14,938 nt of DNA, taken from positions 1 through 14,938 of the forward strand of contig NZ_CAMLIX010000126.1 of NCBI RefSeq assembly GCF_946479975.1, written 5' to 3'. The notes under the pieces are model-generated. The model did no database searches and was not told the origin of the DNA. It was given only the letters and a program-made list of their open reading frames with translations. Position numbers and translations under genes: made by a program. The DNA comes from an uncultured Flavobacterium sp. (GTDB lineage Bacteria > Bacteroidota > Bacteroidia > Flavobacteriales > Flavobacteriaceae). Each line of letters opens with the position of its first letter. Position 1 is the stretch's first letter. Below are positions 1 through 7,494 of the stretch, one piece after another.

Positions 1-522
1 GCTTATGGCTTTGGAAGCGAGTTTAATAATAAAGATTACACCTTTACAAATCAGTTTTATAAATTGCAATTCTATTATAAAATAAAAGAAACCAAGAATT
101 TTCAATATGAAATTTTAGTCCAGCCAGAAATCAATTTTGGAAAACATCAATTACTCAATTTGTATTTTGTAAAGCCAGAAACTCCAGACTTTGAACAGAA
201 AAGGATTGATTACATGCAGTTGAAAAATGTAAATGAATATGTTCTTAATATTGGGTTTATTGTGAGAAAACCAATTGCGAGTATATTTTCGGTTTACATT
301 TTAGGAAGTGTTGGTCCAATGATTTCAGATACGGAAACCGAACGAATGTCTAAAGGCTTTGCTTTCGCAGATGTTTTTGCAGTTGGTTTTACTGCAGATT
401 ATGGTGAAATTCGGTTTGATATTCGTCCAAGCCTTAGGCATGTTTCTAATGCCGGCTTAGGAAGCTCAAATGCGGGTTATAATACAAGAAATATTGAATT
501 AGGTATTTCGTATCAACTCTAA
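1..522 (+). CDS. PagL-like lipid A 3-O-deacylase (acyloxyacyl hydrolase), 5' end missing
   Basis: The frame is open from base 1 to a TAA at 520-522, so 173 C-terminal residues are visible and the start lies left of the window. The TTG at 64 is internal and is not a start. The protein is rich in alternating hydrophobic strands, as expected of a small outer-membrane beta-barrel. Near the end is RHVSNAGLGSSNAGYN (His codon 439, Ser codon 445), matching the PagL signature H-x-S-N-A-G-x followed by N-x-G. The His and Ser are the catalytic pair in that family. A Glu in NIELGISY (codon 496) could complete the triad, but it lies further from the Ser than I recall for Pseudomonas PagL. Family role: removal of the 3-O acyl chain from lipid A in the outer membrane. 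The gene ends at a strong bidirectional terminator shared with lgt. Confidence 0.72.
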   Translation, partial: AYGFGSEFNNKDYTFTNQFYKLQFYYKIKETKNFQYEILVQPEINFGKHQLLNLYFVKPETPDFEQKRIDYMQLKNVNEYVLNIGFIVRKPIASIFSVYILGSVGPMISDTETERMSKGFAFADVFAVGFTADYGEIRFDIRPSLRHVSNAGLGSSNAGYNTRNIELGISYQL

Positions 523-525
523 ATA

Positions 526-559
526 AAAATGCCCAATATATTTAAATATTGGGCATTTT
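526..559. terminator. Bidirectional Rho-independent terminator between the PagL-like gene and lgt
   Basis: A perfect 14-bp stem (526-539 with 546-559) has a 6-nt loop and a core of GCCCAATAT / ATATTGGGC. A-rich sequence lies on the left and T-rich sequence on the right, so it can work for both convergent genes. The PagL-like gene stops 4 nt before it and lgt stops 17 nt beyond it. Confidence 0.85.
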
Positions 560-576
560 TTATTTTTTTGGAATTC

Positions 577-1509
577 TTATGCTTCTGCTAAAGGATTTCT
601 CTGAGCTCTAATGATAAAGAATAAGCCGATAATGATAAATGGAATACTCAACCATTGTCCTGTTGAGAAATAACCTAGATTTTCTTCGATTCCGCCTTGG
701 CTTTGTTTTACAAATTCTACAATGAAACGTACAACAAATAAAAGAACTAAAAACAATCCGAATAAAAAGCCAGATTTAAGTCTTGTGTTTGTTTTCCAAT
801 ATAAAAAGTATAAAATCGCGAAGACAAAAATGTATGAGAATGATTCATATAATTGAGCAGGATGTCTCGCAGGAACTTGCGCTAATAAACTAGCAAAGTT
901 CGGATTTGTTGCAATAGCATTGTATGCTTCTACAGGATCTGCGATTCCGGTTTTTTGTACTGCTTCACTTTTACTGAAAGTATCATGTAAGAAACGAATT
1001 CCGAAAGAAGAGTCTGTTTCATTACCAATGATTTCAGAATTGAAGAAATTACCTAAACGAACAAAGATAGCGCCACTTGCCACAGGTATTACAATACGGT
1101 CTAGAATCCATAAAAGCGGACGTTTTAAGATTTTTTTACTATAATAATACATCGCAACTATAATAGAAATTGCTGCTCCGTGACTTGCTAATCCTTGGAA
1201 ACCTGTAAATTCGAATTTAGGTTCAAATCTAAATGGCAGAAAAATTTCAAGTAAATGATTTCTAAAATATTCCCAGTCGTAAAAAAAGACATGACCTAAA
1301 CGTGCTCCAATTAAAGTTGCAAGAACTGTCCACACAAATAGAGAATCCAGTTTTTCAAGCGATTCATTTTCTCTTTCGAAAATCTTTTTCATTAAGAACC
1401 ATCCTAAAAGAAAAGCAATTACAAACATTAAGCTGTAAAAGCGAATCATAAAAAATCCTAGATTGATTCCTTCTGAAGGATTCCAAACAAAATTTAAGGC
1501 GTGTGTCAT
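577..1509 (-). CDS. lgt: Prolipoprotein diacylglyceryl transferase
   Basis: This 310-residue inner-membrane enzyme transfers diacylglycerol from phosphatidylglycerol to the lipobox cysteine of prolipoproteins, the first step of lipoprotein maturation. About seven hydrophobic segments are visible. The Lgt signature VRLGNFFNSEIIG (residues 150-162) carries Arg151, Asn154 and Glu159. GLASHG (about 106-111) supplies the conserved His110, HPAQLYES lies at 216-223, and RFIVEF (261-266) supplies the late conserved Arg261 and Glu265. The ATG at 1509 gives an N-terminus starting just before the first membrane segment. The gene lies 59 nt downstream of yidD and may be read from the same transcript; I see no convincing separate promoter in the gap. 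At least one potential client in this window is the lipoprotein at 13344. Confidence 0.97.
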   Translation of the reverse strand: MTHALNFVWNPSEGINLGFFMIRFYSLMFVIAFLLGWFLMKKIFERENESLEKLDSLFVWTVLATLIGARLGHVFFYDWEYFRNHLLEIFLPFRFEPKFEFTGFQGLASHGAAISIIVAMYYYSKKILKRPLLWILDRIVIPVASGAIFVRLGNFFNSEIIGNETDSSFGIRFLHDTFSKSEAVQKTGIADPVEAYNAIATNPNFASLLAQVPARHPAQLYESFSYIFVFAILYFLYWKTNTRLKSGFLFGLFLVLLFVVRFIVEFVKQSQGGIEENLGYFSTGQWLSIPFIIIGLFFIIRAQRNPLAEA

Positions 1510-1568
1510 GTAAAATGTTTTATATATTGTAAAAATAAATATTTAATGTAAAGTCCAGTTTATATAAT

Positions 1569-1817
1569 TTAATCTTTATGATTACATTTTTTTTCTGGTA
1601 CAGGATCATAACCAGTTCTTCCCCACGGATGACAGCTTAAAATTCTTTTAATTCCTAAAAAACCTCCGTAAAATAATCCATGAATCTGCAAAGCCTGAAT
1701 CATATAAGTAGAGCAGGTAGGTTCAAATCTGCACGACGCCGGCGTAAAAGGCGAAATTGCGGTTTGATAAAAACGAACCAGTAATACAAATGGATATATT
1801 AGAATTTTAGATAACAT
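1569..1817 (-). CDS. yidD: Membrane protein insertion efficiency factor YidD
   Basis: This small protein (82 residues) matches the YidD family in length and sequence. It has an amphipathic or hydrophobic N-terminus (about 1-22), then [17 protein letters not shown] with Cys29 and Cys35, then the hallmark [14 protein letters not shown] (61-74) with Cys62. Members sit at the inner face of the cytoplasmic membrane and assist YidC/Sec-dependent membrane protein insertion. In many bacteria yidD lies beside yidC, rnpA and rpmH, but here it sits between cysS and lgt. The ATG at 1817 is the only sensible start. A palindromic repeat fills the gap to the upstream cysS. Confidence 0.95.
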   Translation of the reverse strand: MLSKILIYPFVLLVRFYQTAISPFTPASCRFEPTCSTYMIQALQIHGLFYGGFLGIKRILSCHPWGRTGYDPVPEKKCNHKD

Positions 1818-1823
1818 ATTTTT

Positions 1824-1902
1824 AGTGTTCAGTGTTTTAGTATTCAGTGTTTTGTTTATGCCAAAGTTTAATCTGGGTGATAAAAACTGAATACTGAATA
1901 CT
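1824..1902. repeat. Intergenic inverted repeat built of AGTRTT units
   Basis: The left arm (about 1824-1853) contains AGTGTT, AGTGTT, AGTATT and AGTGTT, separated by C or TT. The right arm (about 1886-1902) contains two overlapping copies of ACTGAATACT (1886-1895 and 1893-1902), each the exact reverse complement of AGTATTCAGT at 1839-1848. The arms are separated by roughly 32 nt. The element ends 2 nt from the cysS stop codon and begins 6 nt upstream of the yidD start, so it occupies almost the whole gap. It can fold into a hairpin on the transcript but has low GC and is not a standard terminator. It is unrelated in sequence to the GTTTAATC element elsewhere in the window. Confidence 0.7.
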
Positions 1903-1904
1903 TT

Positions 1905-3386
1905 TTATTGTATGCTAAAAGAAGTTCCTTCTTTTCCGTCCTTAAGTTGAATTCCTAAAGCAATTAATTGATCACGAATTTGGTCAGAAAGTGCAAAGTT
2001 TTTATCTGCTCTCGCTTGATTTCTCATTCCGATCAGCATGTTTACTACACCTTCTAATTTATCATTGTCTCCGTCAGCATTTTTTTCATCGCTAAGTCCT
2101 AAAACGTCAAAAACAAAGGCATTAACAGCTGTTGTAAAATCTGCTAAATCAGTTGAGGAAATAGTTTCTTTACCGTCTTTTAATAAATTGATGTAGCGAA
2201 CGGCTTCAAATAACTGCGCAATCAAAATTGGCGTATTAAAATCGTCATTCATCGCATCGTAGCAAAGCTGTTTCCATGCTCCAAAATCGATGGAACTTGT
2301 GTTTCCTGTTGTAATATTTGGCAAAGCGTCAACGGCTTCCATTAATCTTTTGTATCCTTTTTCGGCAGCAACAATGGCATCATCAGAAAAATCTAAAATA
2401 CTTCTGTAATGCGCCTGCAGCATAAAGAAACGAGTTACAGAAGCTGAAAATGGTTTACTTAAAATGTTATTATCACCGCTAAGAATTTCACCTGGTAAAA
2501 TATTATTTCCAGTTGATTTAGCCATTTTCTTTCCGTTTAAAGTCAGCATGTTGGCGTGCATCCAATAATTTACCGGCGATTGTCCCGTGCAAGCTTCGTT
2601 CTGTGCAATTTCACATTCGTGGTGAGGGAATTTTAAATCCATTCCACCTCCATGAATGTCAAAATGGTTACCAAGATATTTAGTGCTCATTGCAGTACAT
2701 TCAAGGTGCCATCCTGGAAAACCATCGCTCCAAGGTGAAGGCCATCTCATAATGTGCTCAGGTTCTGCCTTTTTCCAAAGTGCAAAATCCTGTGGATTTC
2801 TTTTATCAGACTGTCCGTCAAGATCACGCGTATTTGCCAGCATATCATCGATATTTCTACCGCTTAAAATACCGTAATTGTTGGTTTCGTTATATTTTAC
2901 CACATCAAAATAAACTGATCCGTTGGCAACATAACCAATTCCTTTATCGATTATTTTTTTGATGATTTCAATCTGCTCAATAATATGTCCAGTTGCAGTA
3001 GGTTCAATGCTTGGCGGTAAAAAGTTGAACGATTTCAGAATATTATGAAAGTCTACAGTATATCGCTGTACTACTTCCATAGGTTCTAATTGCTCTAAAC
3101 GTGCTTTTTTGGCAATTTTATCTTCGCCCTCATCAACATCATCTACAACATGTCCAACATCGGTAATGTTACGCACATAACGAACTTTATAATCCAAATG
3201 CAGAAAATATCTAAAGATTACGTCAAAAGACATAAAAGTTCTCACGTTTCCTAAGTGGACATTACTATATACGGTAGGTCCACAAACATACATTCCAACG
3301 TTTCCATCATGGATGGGTTTGAAATCTTCTTTTTCACCCGAAAGTGAATTGTATATTTTTAAGGGCTGACTTGTATATAAAGGCAT
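1905..3386 (-). CDS. cysS: Cysteinyl-tRNA synthetase
   Basis: This class I aminoacyl-tRNA synthetase of 493 residues charges tRNA-Cys. [13 protein letters not shown] places the HIGH-type motif HLGN at 44-47 and the first zinc ligand at Cys35. The remaining ligands are Cys230 (WHLECTAMS), His255 and Glu259 ([10 protein letters not shown]); their spacing equals that of the E. coli enzyme (Cys209, His234, Glu238). KMAKSTGN (287-294) is the KMSKS loop with Ala in place of the first Ser. The C-terminal third is the helical DALR-type and anticodon-binding region. The start at 3386 gives the family's usual N-terminus. Three tandem GTTTAATC octamers lie immediately upstream of the start, in the position where the leader or promoter would be. 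Confidence 0.98.
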   Translation of the reverse strand: MPLYTSQPLKIYNSLSGEKEDFKPIHDGNVGMYVCGPTVYSNVHLGNVRTFMSFDVIFRYFLHLDYKVRYVRNITDVGHVVDDVDEGEDKIAKKARLEQLEPMEVVQRYTVDFHNILKSFNFLPPSIEPTATGHIIEQIEIIKKIIDKGIGYVANGSVYFDVVKYNETNNYGILSGRNIDDMLANTRDLDGQSDKRNPQDFALWKKAEPEHIMRWPSPWSDGFPGWHLECTAMSTKYLGNHFDIHGGGMDLKFPHHECEIAQNEACTGQSPVNYWMHANMLTLNGKKMAKSTGNNILPGEILSGDNNILSKPFSASVTRFFMLQAHYRSILDFSDDAIVAAEKGYKRLMEAVDALPNITTGNTSSIDFGAWKQLCYDAMNDDFNTPILIAQLFEAVRYINLLKDGKETISSTDLADFTTAVNAFVFDVLGLSDEKNADGDNDKLEGVVNMLIGMRNQARADKNFALSDQIRDQLIALGIQLKDGKEGTSFSIQ

Positions 3387-3395
3387 AGTATTTAT

Positions 3396-3427
3396 GTTTA
3401 ATCGTTTAATCGTTTAATCGTTAATTT
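3396..3427. repeat. Octamer repeat array, copy A (GTTTAATC x3), upstream of cysS
   Basis: GTTTAATC occurs three times without interruption (3396-3403, 3404-3411, 3412-3419), followed by the degenerate unit GTTAATTT. In the cysS direction this reads as GATTAAAC units ending about 9 nt before the cysS ATG. It is one-armed, unlike copies B and C. Together with copy B it brackets the four-helix-bundle gene: 3396-3907 begins with GTTTAATC and ends with its reverse complement GATTAAAC. Confidence 0.85.
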
Positions 3428-3439
3428 TGATTATCAGAT

Positions 3440-3805
3440 TTATACTTGTGAAAGATAATATTTTTTTAGATTATTTATTTGATTACAAATTTTTTCAAGT
3501 TTTTCACGACATTGAATATATTCTTGCTCTGAAATGTAGTTTAAATCTTTTGAAAGAATTAAATGATTTAAGGTTTCCATTGCTGATGAATATGAGATAG
3601 TCAAAAAATGTGCTTTGTCTTTATTTGTATTTCGCGATGTACCTTCTGCAATATTTGTTGCAATTGAAGAAGAGCTTCTTTTTATTTGAGAAGTCATTCC
3701 AAACAATTCATTAGAAGGAAAGGAAGCAGTTAATTTATAAATTTCTAAAATAAAAATTCTTGAATTTTGCCAAACTTCTAACTTCTCAAAAGAAAAAATG
3801 TACAT
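3440..3805 (-). CDS. Four-helix-bundle protein, S23/IVP (23S rRNA intervening-sequence) family
   Basis: This 121-residue, almost entirely helical protein starts with FEKLEVWQNSRIF and contains the family's signature block: QIKRSSSSIATNIAEG (about 41-56), then aromatic and Ala-rich helices and a Lys-rich tail. The family (S23, TIGR02436 type) was first seen encoded within intervening sequences of 23S rRNA genes and also occurs as free-standing genes. The fold resembles Avd, the accessory protein of diversity-generating retroelements, and basic surfaces suggest nucleic-acid binding, but no enzymatic activity is established. Here it stands alone between folE and cysS with no rRNA or reverse transcriptase nearby. 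It is flanked on both sides by GTTTAATC octamer arrays, one ending only 7 nt before its ATG. It may be cotranscribed with folE. Family call is confident; function unknown. Confidence 0.88.
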   Translation of the reverse strand: MYIFSFEKLEVWQNSRIFILEIYKLTASFPSNELFGMTSQIKRSSSSIATNIAEGTSRNTNKDKAHFLTISYSSAMETLNHLILSKDLNYISEQEYIQCREKLEKICNQINNLKKYYLSQV

Positions 3806-3812
3806 GAATTTT

Positions 3813-3907
3813 GTTTAATTGTTGATTTGTTTAATCGTTTAACCGTTTAACCAAATTTAAGTTCAATGATTAATCGATTAAACAAATTAACGATTTACCG
3901 ATTAAAC
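3813..3907. repeat. Octamer palindromic element, copy B, between folE and the four-helix-bundle gene
   Basis: The element is phased exactly in octamers. The left arm has five units (GTTTAATT, GTTGATTT, GTTTAATC, GTTTAACC, GTTTAACC; 3813-3852), then a 15-nt spacer (3853-3867), then five right-arm units (GATTAATC, GATTAAAC, AAATTAAC, GATTTACC, GATTAAAC; 3868-3907). The arms are imperfect inverted repeats; the two innermost unit pairs match at 7/8 and 6/8. The last base is also the G of the folE TAG stop codon on the minus strand. The 40-nt right arm matches copy C (14549-14588) at 38 of 40 positions. Confidence 0.9.
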
Positions 3908-4578
3908 TAAAATTGCGTTTCCAGCTTAATATAATCTAAAAATTCTCTTTTCGTCTGTGGATCTTTGAATTTTCCTCCGAATTCAGAAGTTACCGTACTG
4001 CTTTCGATATCTTTAATACCGCGTGAATTTACACAAAGGTGTTTTGCGTCGATTACGCAGGCAACATCTTCTGTTCCTAAAGCTTTTTGAAGTTCTTGAA
4101 CAATCTGCATAGTCAAACGCTCTTGTACTTGAGGTCTTTTAGCATAATATTCAACGATACGATTCATTTTTGATAAACCAATAACTCTTCCGCTTGAGAT
4201 ATAAGCAACGTGAGCACGACCGATGATTGGTAATAAGTGGTGTTCGCAGGTAGAATAAACGGTAATGTTTTTCTCTACTAACATTTCACCGTATTTGTAA
4301 TTGTTGTCAAAAGTAGAAGCTTTTGGTTGTCTTGCAGGATTTAATCCGCCAAAAATCTCTTTTACAAACATTTTAGCAACTCGGTTTGGAGTTCCTTTGA
4401 TACTGTCGTCTGTCAAATCCATTCCAAGAGTTTGAAGAATGCTTTCGACATCTTTTTTTATCTTTTCTATTTTTTCTTCGTCAGTTATGTCAAAAGCATC
4501 CGCTCTTAAAGGGTTTTGAGCATTACTGCTGAAGTGACTGTCACCAATTTCGTCTAAAAAATCTTCGTTATTTATCAT
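3907..4578 (-). CDS. folE: GTP cyclohydrolase I
   Basis: The enzyme converts GTP to 7,8-dihydroneopterin triphosphate, the first step of tetrahydrofolate (and other pterin) synthesis. At 223 residues it has the usual length. STCEHHLLPIIGRAHVAY (109-126) carries zinc ligands Cys111 and His114 and catalytic His113. DAKHLCVNSRG (177-187) carries His180 and the third zinc ligand Cys182. These match E. coli Cys110, His112, His113, His179 and Cys181 with an offset of one. IGLSKMNRIVEYYAKRPQVQ is the conserved core. The N-terminal 30 residues are acidic and variable, as is common. A terminator at 4709-4743 separates it from the upstream aminotransferase, so it should have its own promoter in 4579-4708; I could not identify one with confidence. 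Its stop codon touches repeat copy B. Confidence 0.97.
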   Translation of the reverse strand: MINNEDFLDEIGDSHFSSNAQNPLRADAFDITDEEKIEKIKKDVESILQTLGMDLTDDSIKGTPNRVAKMFVKEIFGGLNPARQPKASTFDNNYKYGEMLVEKNITVYSTCEHHLLPIIGRAHVAYISSGRVIGLSKMNRIVEYYAKRPQVQERLTMQIVQELQKALGTEDVACVIDAKHLCVNSRGIKDIESSTVTSEFGGKFKDPQTKREFLDYIKLETQF

Positions 4579-4708
4579 TAAAAACTGCTATTATAATGGG
4601 TATATCTTTTTAAGGCGGTAAAGATAATTAATAAATAGGAAACCTTTTCTATCGTTTTTACGATTTAATTGTTCCTTTTTGGATATAATTTAAAATTGAT
4701 TCAAAAAA

Positions 4709-4743
4709 CAAAAGACAATAACCAAAATAGTTATTGTCTTTTG
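4709..4743 (-). terminator. Rho-independent terminator downstream of the aminotransferase gene
   Basis: A perfect 14-bp stem (4709-4722 with 4730-4743) has a 7-nt loop. Read on the minus strand it is CAAAAGACAATAAC, loop, GTTATTGTCTTTTG, followed directly by a run of six T. It sits 22 nt after the aminotransferase stop and ends the transcript before folE. Confidence 0.8.
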
Positions 4744-4764
4744 AAATTTTCAGGTTGAATATTT

Positions 4765-5961
4765 TTATTTATTGTTATAAACTAACAACGCTTCTTTTAA
4801 GATATTTACCGCTTTTATTAAATCTTGTTTGTTTAAAACATAAGCAATACGAACTTGATTTAAGCCCATTCCTGGTGTAGAATAAAAACCTTTTGCAGGC
4901 GCAATCATTACTGTTTCGCCATTTAAATTATAACTTTCTAAAAGCCATTGTGCAAAATCATCAGAATCTTCTATAGGAAGTTGTGCTATACAATAAAAAG
5001 CACCTTTAGGTTTTGTCACAATAACACCATCAATCTTGTTTAATTCGGCGATTAAAGTATTTCGGCGTTCTTTATATTCTGCAATTACTTCGTCAAAATA
5101 ACTTTGCGGCGTATCGATTGCAGCTTCGCACGCAATTTGTTCAATTGTTGGTGGACTCAAACGTGCTTGAGCAAATTTCATTACGGTTGCCAGAACTTCT
5201 TTATTTTTGGTAACCAAACAGCCAATTCTTGCGCCACACATACTGTAACGTTTAGAAACAGAATCTACCATAATTACGTTTTGCTGTACATCTTCAAGAT
5301 TCATTACAGAAAAATGCACATCATCTCCGTCGTATAAAAATTCACGGTAAACTTCATCGGCAATTAAATACAAATCGTGTTTTTTAATTAAACCCGCTAA
5401 TTGTTTAATTTCTGCTTCAGAATATAAATATCCAGTCGGATTTCCAGGATTGCAAATCAGAATGGCTTTTGTTTTTGGTGTAATAAGTTTTTCAACTTCC
5501 TCAATACTTGGCAGTGCAAAAGCAGTTTCAATAGTAGAAACCAAAGGCACTACGGTCGCACTTGTAGAAGATGCAAACGCATGATAATTAGCATAAAAAG
5601 GTTCTGGAATAATAATTTCATCTCCAGGATCTGTAATTGTGGCCAGTGCAAAAAGTAAGGCTTCAGAACCACCAGTTGTTACAATGATGTCTTCTGGATT
5701 AACGTTTACATTTTGGCGCTGGTAAAATTTTGCTAATTTGTTTCTGTAGCTTTCATATCCGGCAGACGGACTGTATTCTATAAGAGTTAAATCAATATTT
5801 TTTACCGCCTCGATGGCCACTTCGGGAGTCTTGATATCCGGTTGACCAATGTTTAAGTGATACACTTTGTGTCCTTTTTTCTTTGCTAAATCTGCAAAAG
5901 GAGCCAGCTTGCGTATCGGTGATTCAGGCATGTTTTTGCCTTTGTGTGAAATTGTTGGCAT
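4765..5961 (-). CDS. Pyridoxal-phosphate-dependent aminotransferase, class I/II
   Basis: This 398-residue cytosolic enzyme has fold type I. TGGSEALLFAL (96-106) forms the phosphate-binding loop, ICNPGNPTG (169-177) supplies Asn174, IADEVYREF (200-208) supplies Asp202, which contacts the pyridine nitrogen, and Tyr205. DSVSKRYSMCGARIG (233-247) carries the Schiff-base Lys237. QVRIAYVL (369-376) supplies Arg371, which binds the substrate carboxylate. This is the aspartate/aromatic aminotransferase clan; the exact amino-acid substrate cannot be told from sequence alone. The ATG at 5961 is preferred over Met11 because homologues begin with a similar ISHKGK segment, from memory. The gene is monocistronic: a terminator follows it and the divergent protease gene lies upstream. 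A 12-bp perfect palindrome TGCAAATTTGCA (5980-5991) lies 19 nt before the start and could belong to its promoter or an operator. Confidence 0.93.
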   Translation of the reverse strand: MPTISHKGKNMPESPIRKLAPFADLAKKKGHKVYHLNIGQPDIKTPEVAIEAVKNIDLTLIEYSPSAGYESYRNKLAKFYQRQNVNVNPEDIIVTTGGSEALLFALATITDPGDEIIIPEPFYANYHAFASSTSATVVPLVSTIETAFALPSIEEVEKLITPKTKAILICNPGNPTGYLYSEAEIKQLAGLIKKHDLYLIADEVYREFLYDGDDVHFSVMNLEDVQQNVIMVDSVSKRYSMCGARIGCLVTKNKEVLATVMKFAQARLSPPTIEQIACEAAIDTPQSYFDEVIAEYKERRNTLIAELNKIDGVIVTKPKGAFYCIAQLPIEDSDDFAQWLLESYNLNGETVMIAPAKGFYSTPGMGLNQVRIAYVLNKQDLIKAVNILKEALLVYNNK

Positions 5962-6027
5962 GAGTATAAATTATTGAAGTGCAAATTTGCATTTTTTTTT
6001 CCAATTTAACGTAAACAATACCAGTAC

Positions 6028-6059
6028 TTGTAAAAATGTAACAATAATAAATATATTTA
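6028..6059 (+). promoter_or_regulatory. Candidate Bacteroidota promoter for the aspartyl protease/PDZ gene
   Basis: TTG at 6028-6030 and TATATTTA at 6052-6059 are 21 nt apart, close to the TTTG / TAnnTTTG pattern. Transcription would start near 6066, giving a leader of about 20 nt before the ATG at 6085. Only the last base of the -7 box deviates. The call rests on pattern only. Confidence 0.35.
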
Positions 6060-6084
6060 GTAATTTTATAATAAAATATTGTCA

Positions 6085-7422
6085 ATGAAAAAATATATAG
6101 TATTGTTTTTTGGGTTATTCTTACCTTTTTTGCTTTTTGGACAAGGCGATTTTTTATTACAAAACAATGCATCAAAGGCTACGGTGCCCTTTAAACTCAT
6201 CAATAATCTTATTTTTATTTCGATAAAAGTAAACGGAATTGAGCTTAATTTTCTCTTGGATTCTGGTGTTGAAGAAACCATATTATTCAGCATGGAGGAA
6301 AAGCAGGAAGTTAGTTTTAACAATGTCGTTAAAATCAAACTTCGAGGATTAGGCAGCGAAGAAGAAATTGAAGGACTAAAATCTACAAAGAACGTTTTAG
6401 AAACTCATGGTCTTTTATCCAGCGACCACATGGTTTATATTATTTTGGATCAAAATTTTAATTTGTCTTCTCATATCGGGATTCCTGTAAATGGAATTAT
6501 CGGCCATAAATTCTTTAAAAATAATTTAGTAGAAATTAATTATCAGAAAAAGAAAATTATAGTGCACCGCCAGAATGAAAAATTGCAGCAAAAATTGGAT
6601 AAGAAATTCAGAAAAGTTCCAATTACTATAGAAAAATCCAAACCTTATTTAATAACTACTGCCACAGTCGATAAAGTACAAATTCCAGCAAAACTCCTTA
6701 TTGATATTGGCAACAGCGATGCTTTTTGGGTTTTCAATAATGATAAAATTAAACTTCCAGAACGAAATTTTGCTGATTTTTTAGGCAAAGGATTTAGCGG
6801 CGATATCGAAGGACATCGCGCTAAGATTGATATGTTTTCTATCGATGAATTTGATTTTAAAAGACCTATTGTATCATTTCCAGATTCAATTTCTATTCGA
6901 AATGTTAAGATGGTGCCTGGGCGTATAGGTTCTGTAGGCGGTGAAATTCTCAAACGTTTTACCTTAGTTTTAAATTATGAAGGCAAAGAATTGTATTTAA
7001 AGAAAAACAATCGATTTTCTGAACCTTTTAGTTACAACAAAAGCGGCATCACAATTCAGCATAACGGATTACAGTGGGTTCAAGAAACTGTGCATCTAGA
7101 AACGGTTCAAGTAGCATCAACAATGGATGAAGCACAAGGAAGAGAACGAACCAATAATTTTAGATACAAGTTTGCTCTTAAGCCAATTTACGAAATTGTA
7201 AATGTGCGTAAAAACTCTGCTGCAGAGAAAATAGGTTTACAGAAAGGCGATATTATTTTGAGCATTAATAAAAAACGGCCGTATACCTATACTTTAGAAC
7301 AAATTAATAATCTTTTAAAATCGGAAGAAGATATCTGGATCGATCTAGAAGTGGAGAGAAATAGTTTGGTATTAAAATTTAGACTGAAACTTGTTGACGA
7401 ACTTACGAACCTTGGCAAATAA
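6085..7422 (+). CDS. Secreted aspartyl protease-like protein with C-terminal PDZ domain
   Basis: The ATG at 6085 is chosen over an in-frame TTG at 6079 because it begins directly with MKK and a signal peptide (about 1-20, ending LLFGQG); this gives 445 residues. Two retropepsin/pepsin-like lobes follow. The first has FLLDSGVEETI with Asp59-Ser60-Gly61, and a G-I-I-G-H-K-F-F segment (137-144). The second has LLIDIGNSDAFW with Asp207-Ile-Gly209, then GEILKRFTLVLNYEGKELYL (286-305). A PDZ domain (about 366-437) contains NSAAEKIGLQKGDIILSINK, which typically binds peptide C-termini or positions substrates. The protein is probably exported to the periplasm or surface. The second lobe has Ile where catalytic motifs have Thr or Ser, so activity is uncertain. 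It precedes the T9SS cassette by 129 nt but seems separately transcribed. Confidence 0.85.
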   Translation: MKKYIVLFFGLFLPFLLFGQGDFLLQNNASKATVPFKLINNLIFISIKVNGIELNFLLDSGVEETILFSMEEKQEVSFNNVVKIKLRGLGSEEEIEGLKSTKNVLETHGLLSSDHMVYIILDQNFNLSSHIGIPVNGIIGHKFFKNNLVEINYQKKKIIVHRQNEKLQQKLDKKFRKVPITIEKSKPYLITTATVDKVQIPAKLLIDIGNSDAFWVFNNDKIKLPERNFADFLGKGFSGDIEGHRAKIDMFSIDEFDFKRPIVSFPDSISIRNVKMVPGRIGSVGGEILKRFTLVLNYEGKELYLKKNNRFSEPFSYNKSGITIQHNGLQWVQETVHLETVQVASTMDEAQGRERTNNFRYKFALKPIYEIVNVRKNSAAEKIGLQKGDIILSINKKRPYTYTLEQINNLLKSEEDIWIDLEVERNSLVLKFRLKLVDELTNLGK

Positions 7423-7494
7423 GATTGGTTTAAGTTTCAAAACTTCTTTTATAAGAATGATTAAGAAAAAATGCAGTTCTTTCGTGAAAAAATG

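Noticed and set aside
2656..2962. Plus-strand open frames inside cysS
   Set aside because: They cover the conserved zinc-binding region of cysS on the opposite strand and have no recognisable product.
3440..3805. Diversity-generating retroelement (Avd accessory gene)
   Set aside because: The protein is in a related structural group, but no reverse transcriptase, template repeat or variable repeat is present in the window.
3396..3907. CRISPR-like repetitive structure
   Set aside because: Units are 8 bp and contiguous, the arms are inverted, and there are no unique spacers or cas genes.
4619..4626. folE -7 box TATCTTTA on the minus strand
   Set aside because: The -7 match is fair but no TTG or TTTG lies at a suitable distance upstream.
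5924..6338. Open frames on the minus strand over the protease start and intergenic region
   Set aside because: They overlap the well-supported protease gene and the aminotransferase start, have low-complexity translations and no family motifs.
7432..7445. Terminator after the aspartyl protease gene (AAGTT / AACTT hairpin followed by CTTTTAT)
   Set aside because: The stem is only 5-6 bp, AT-rich and has a very small loop; too weak to call.
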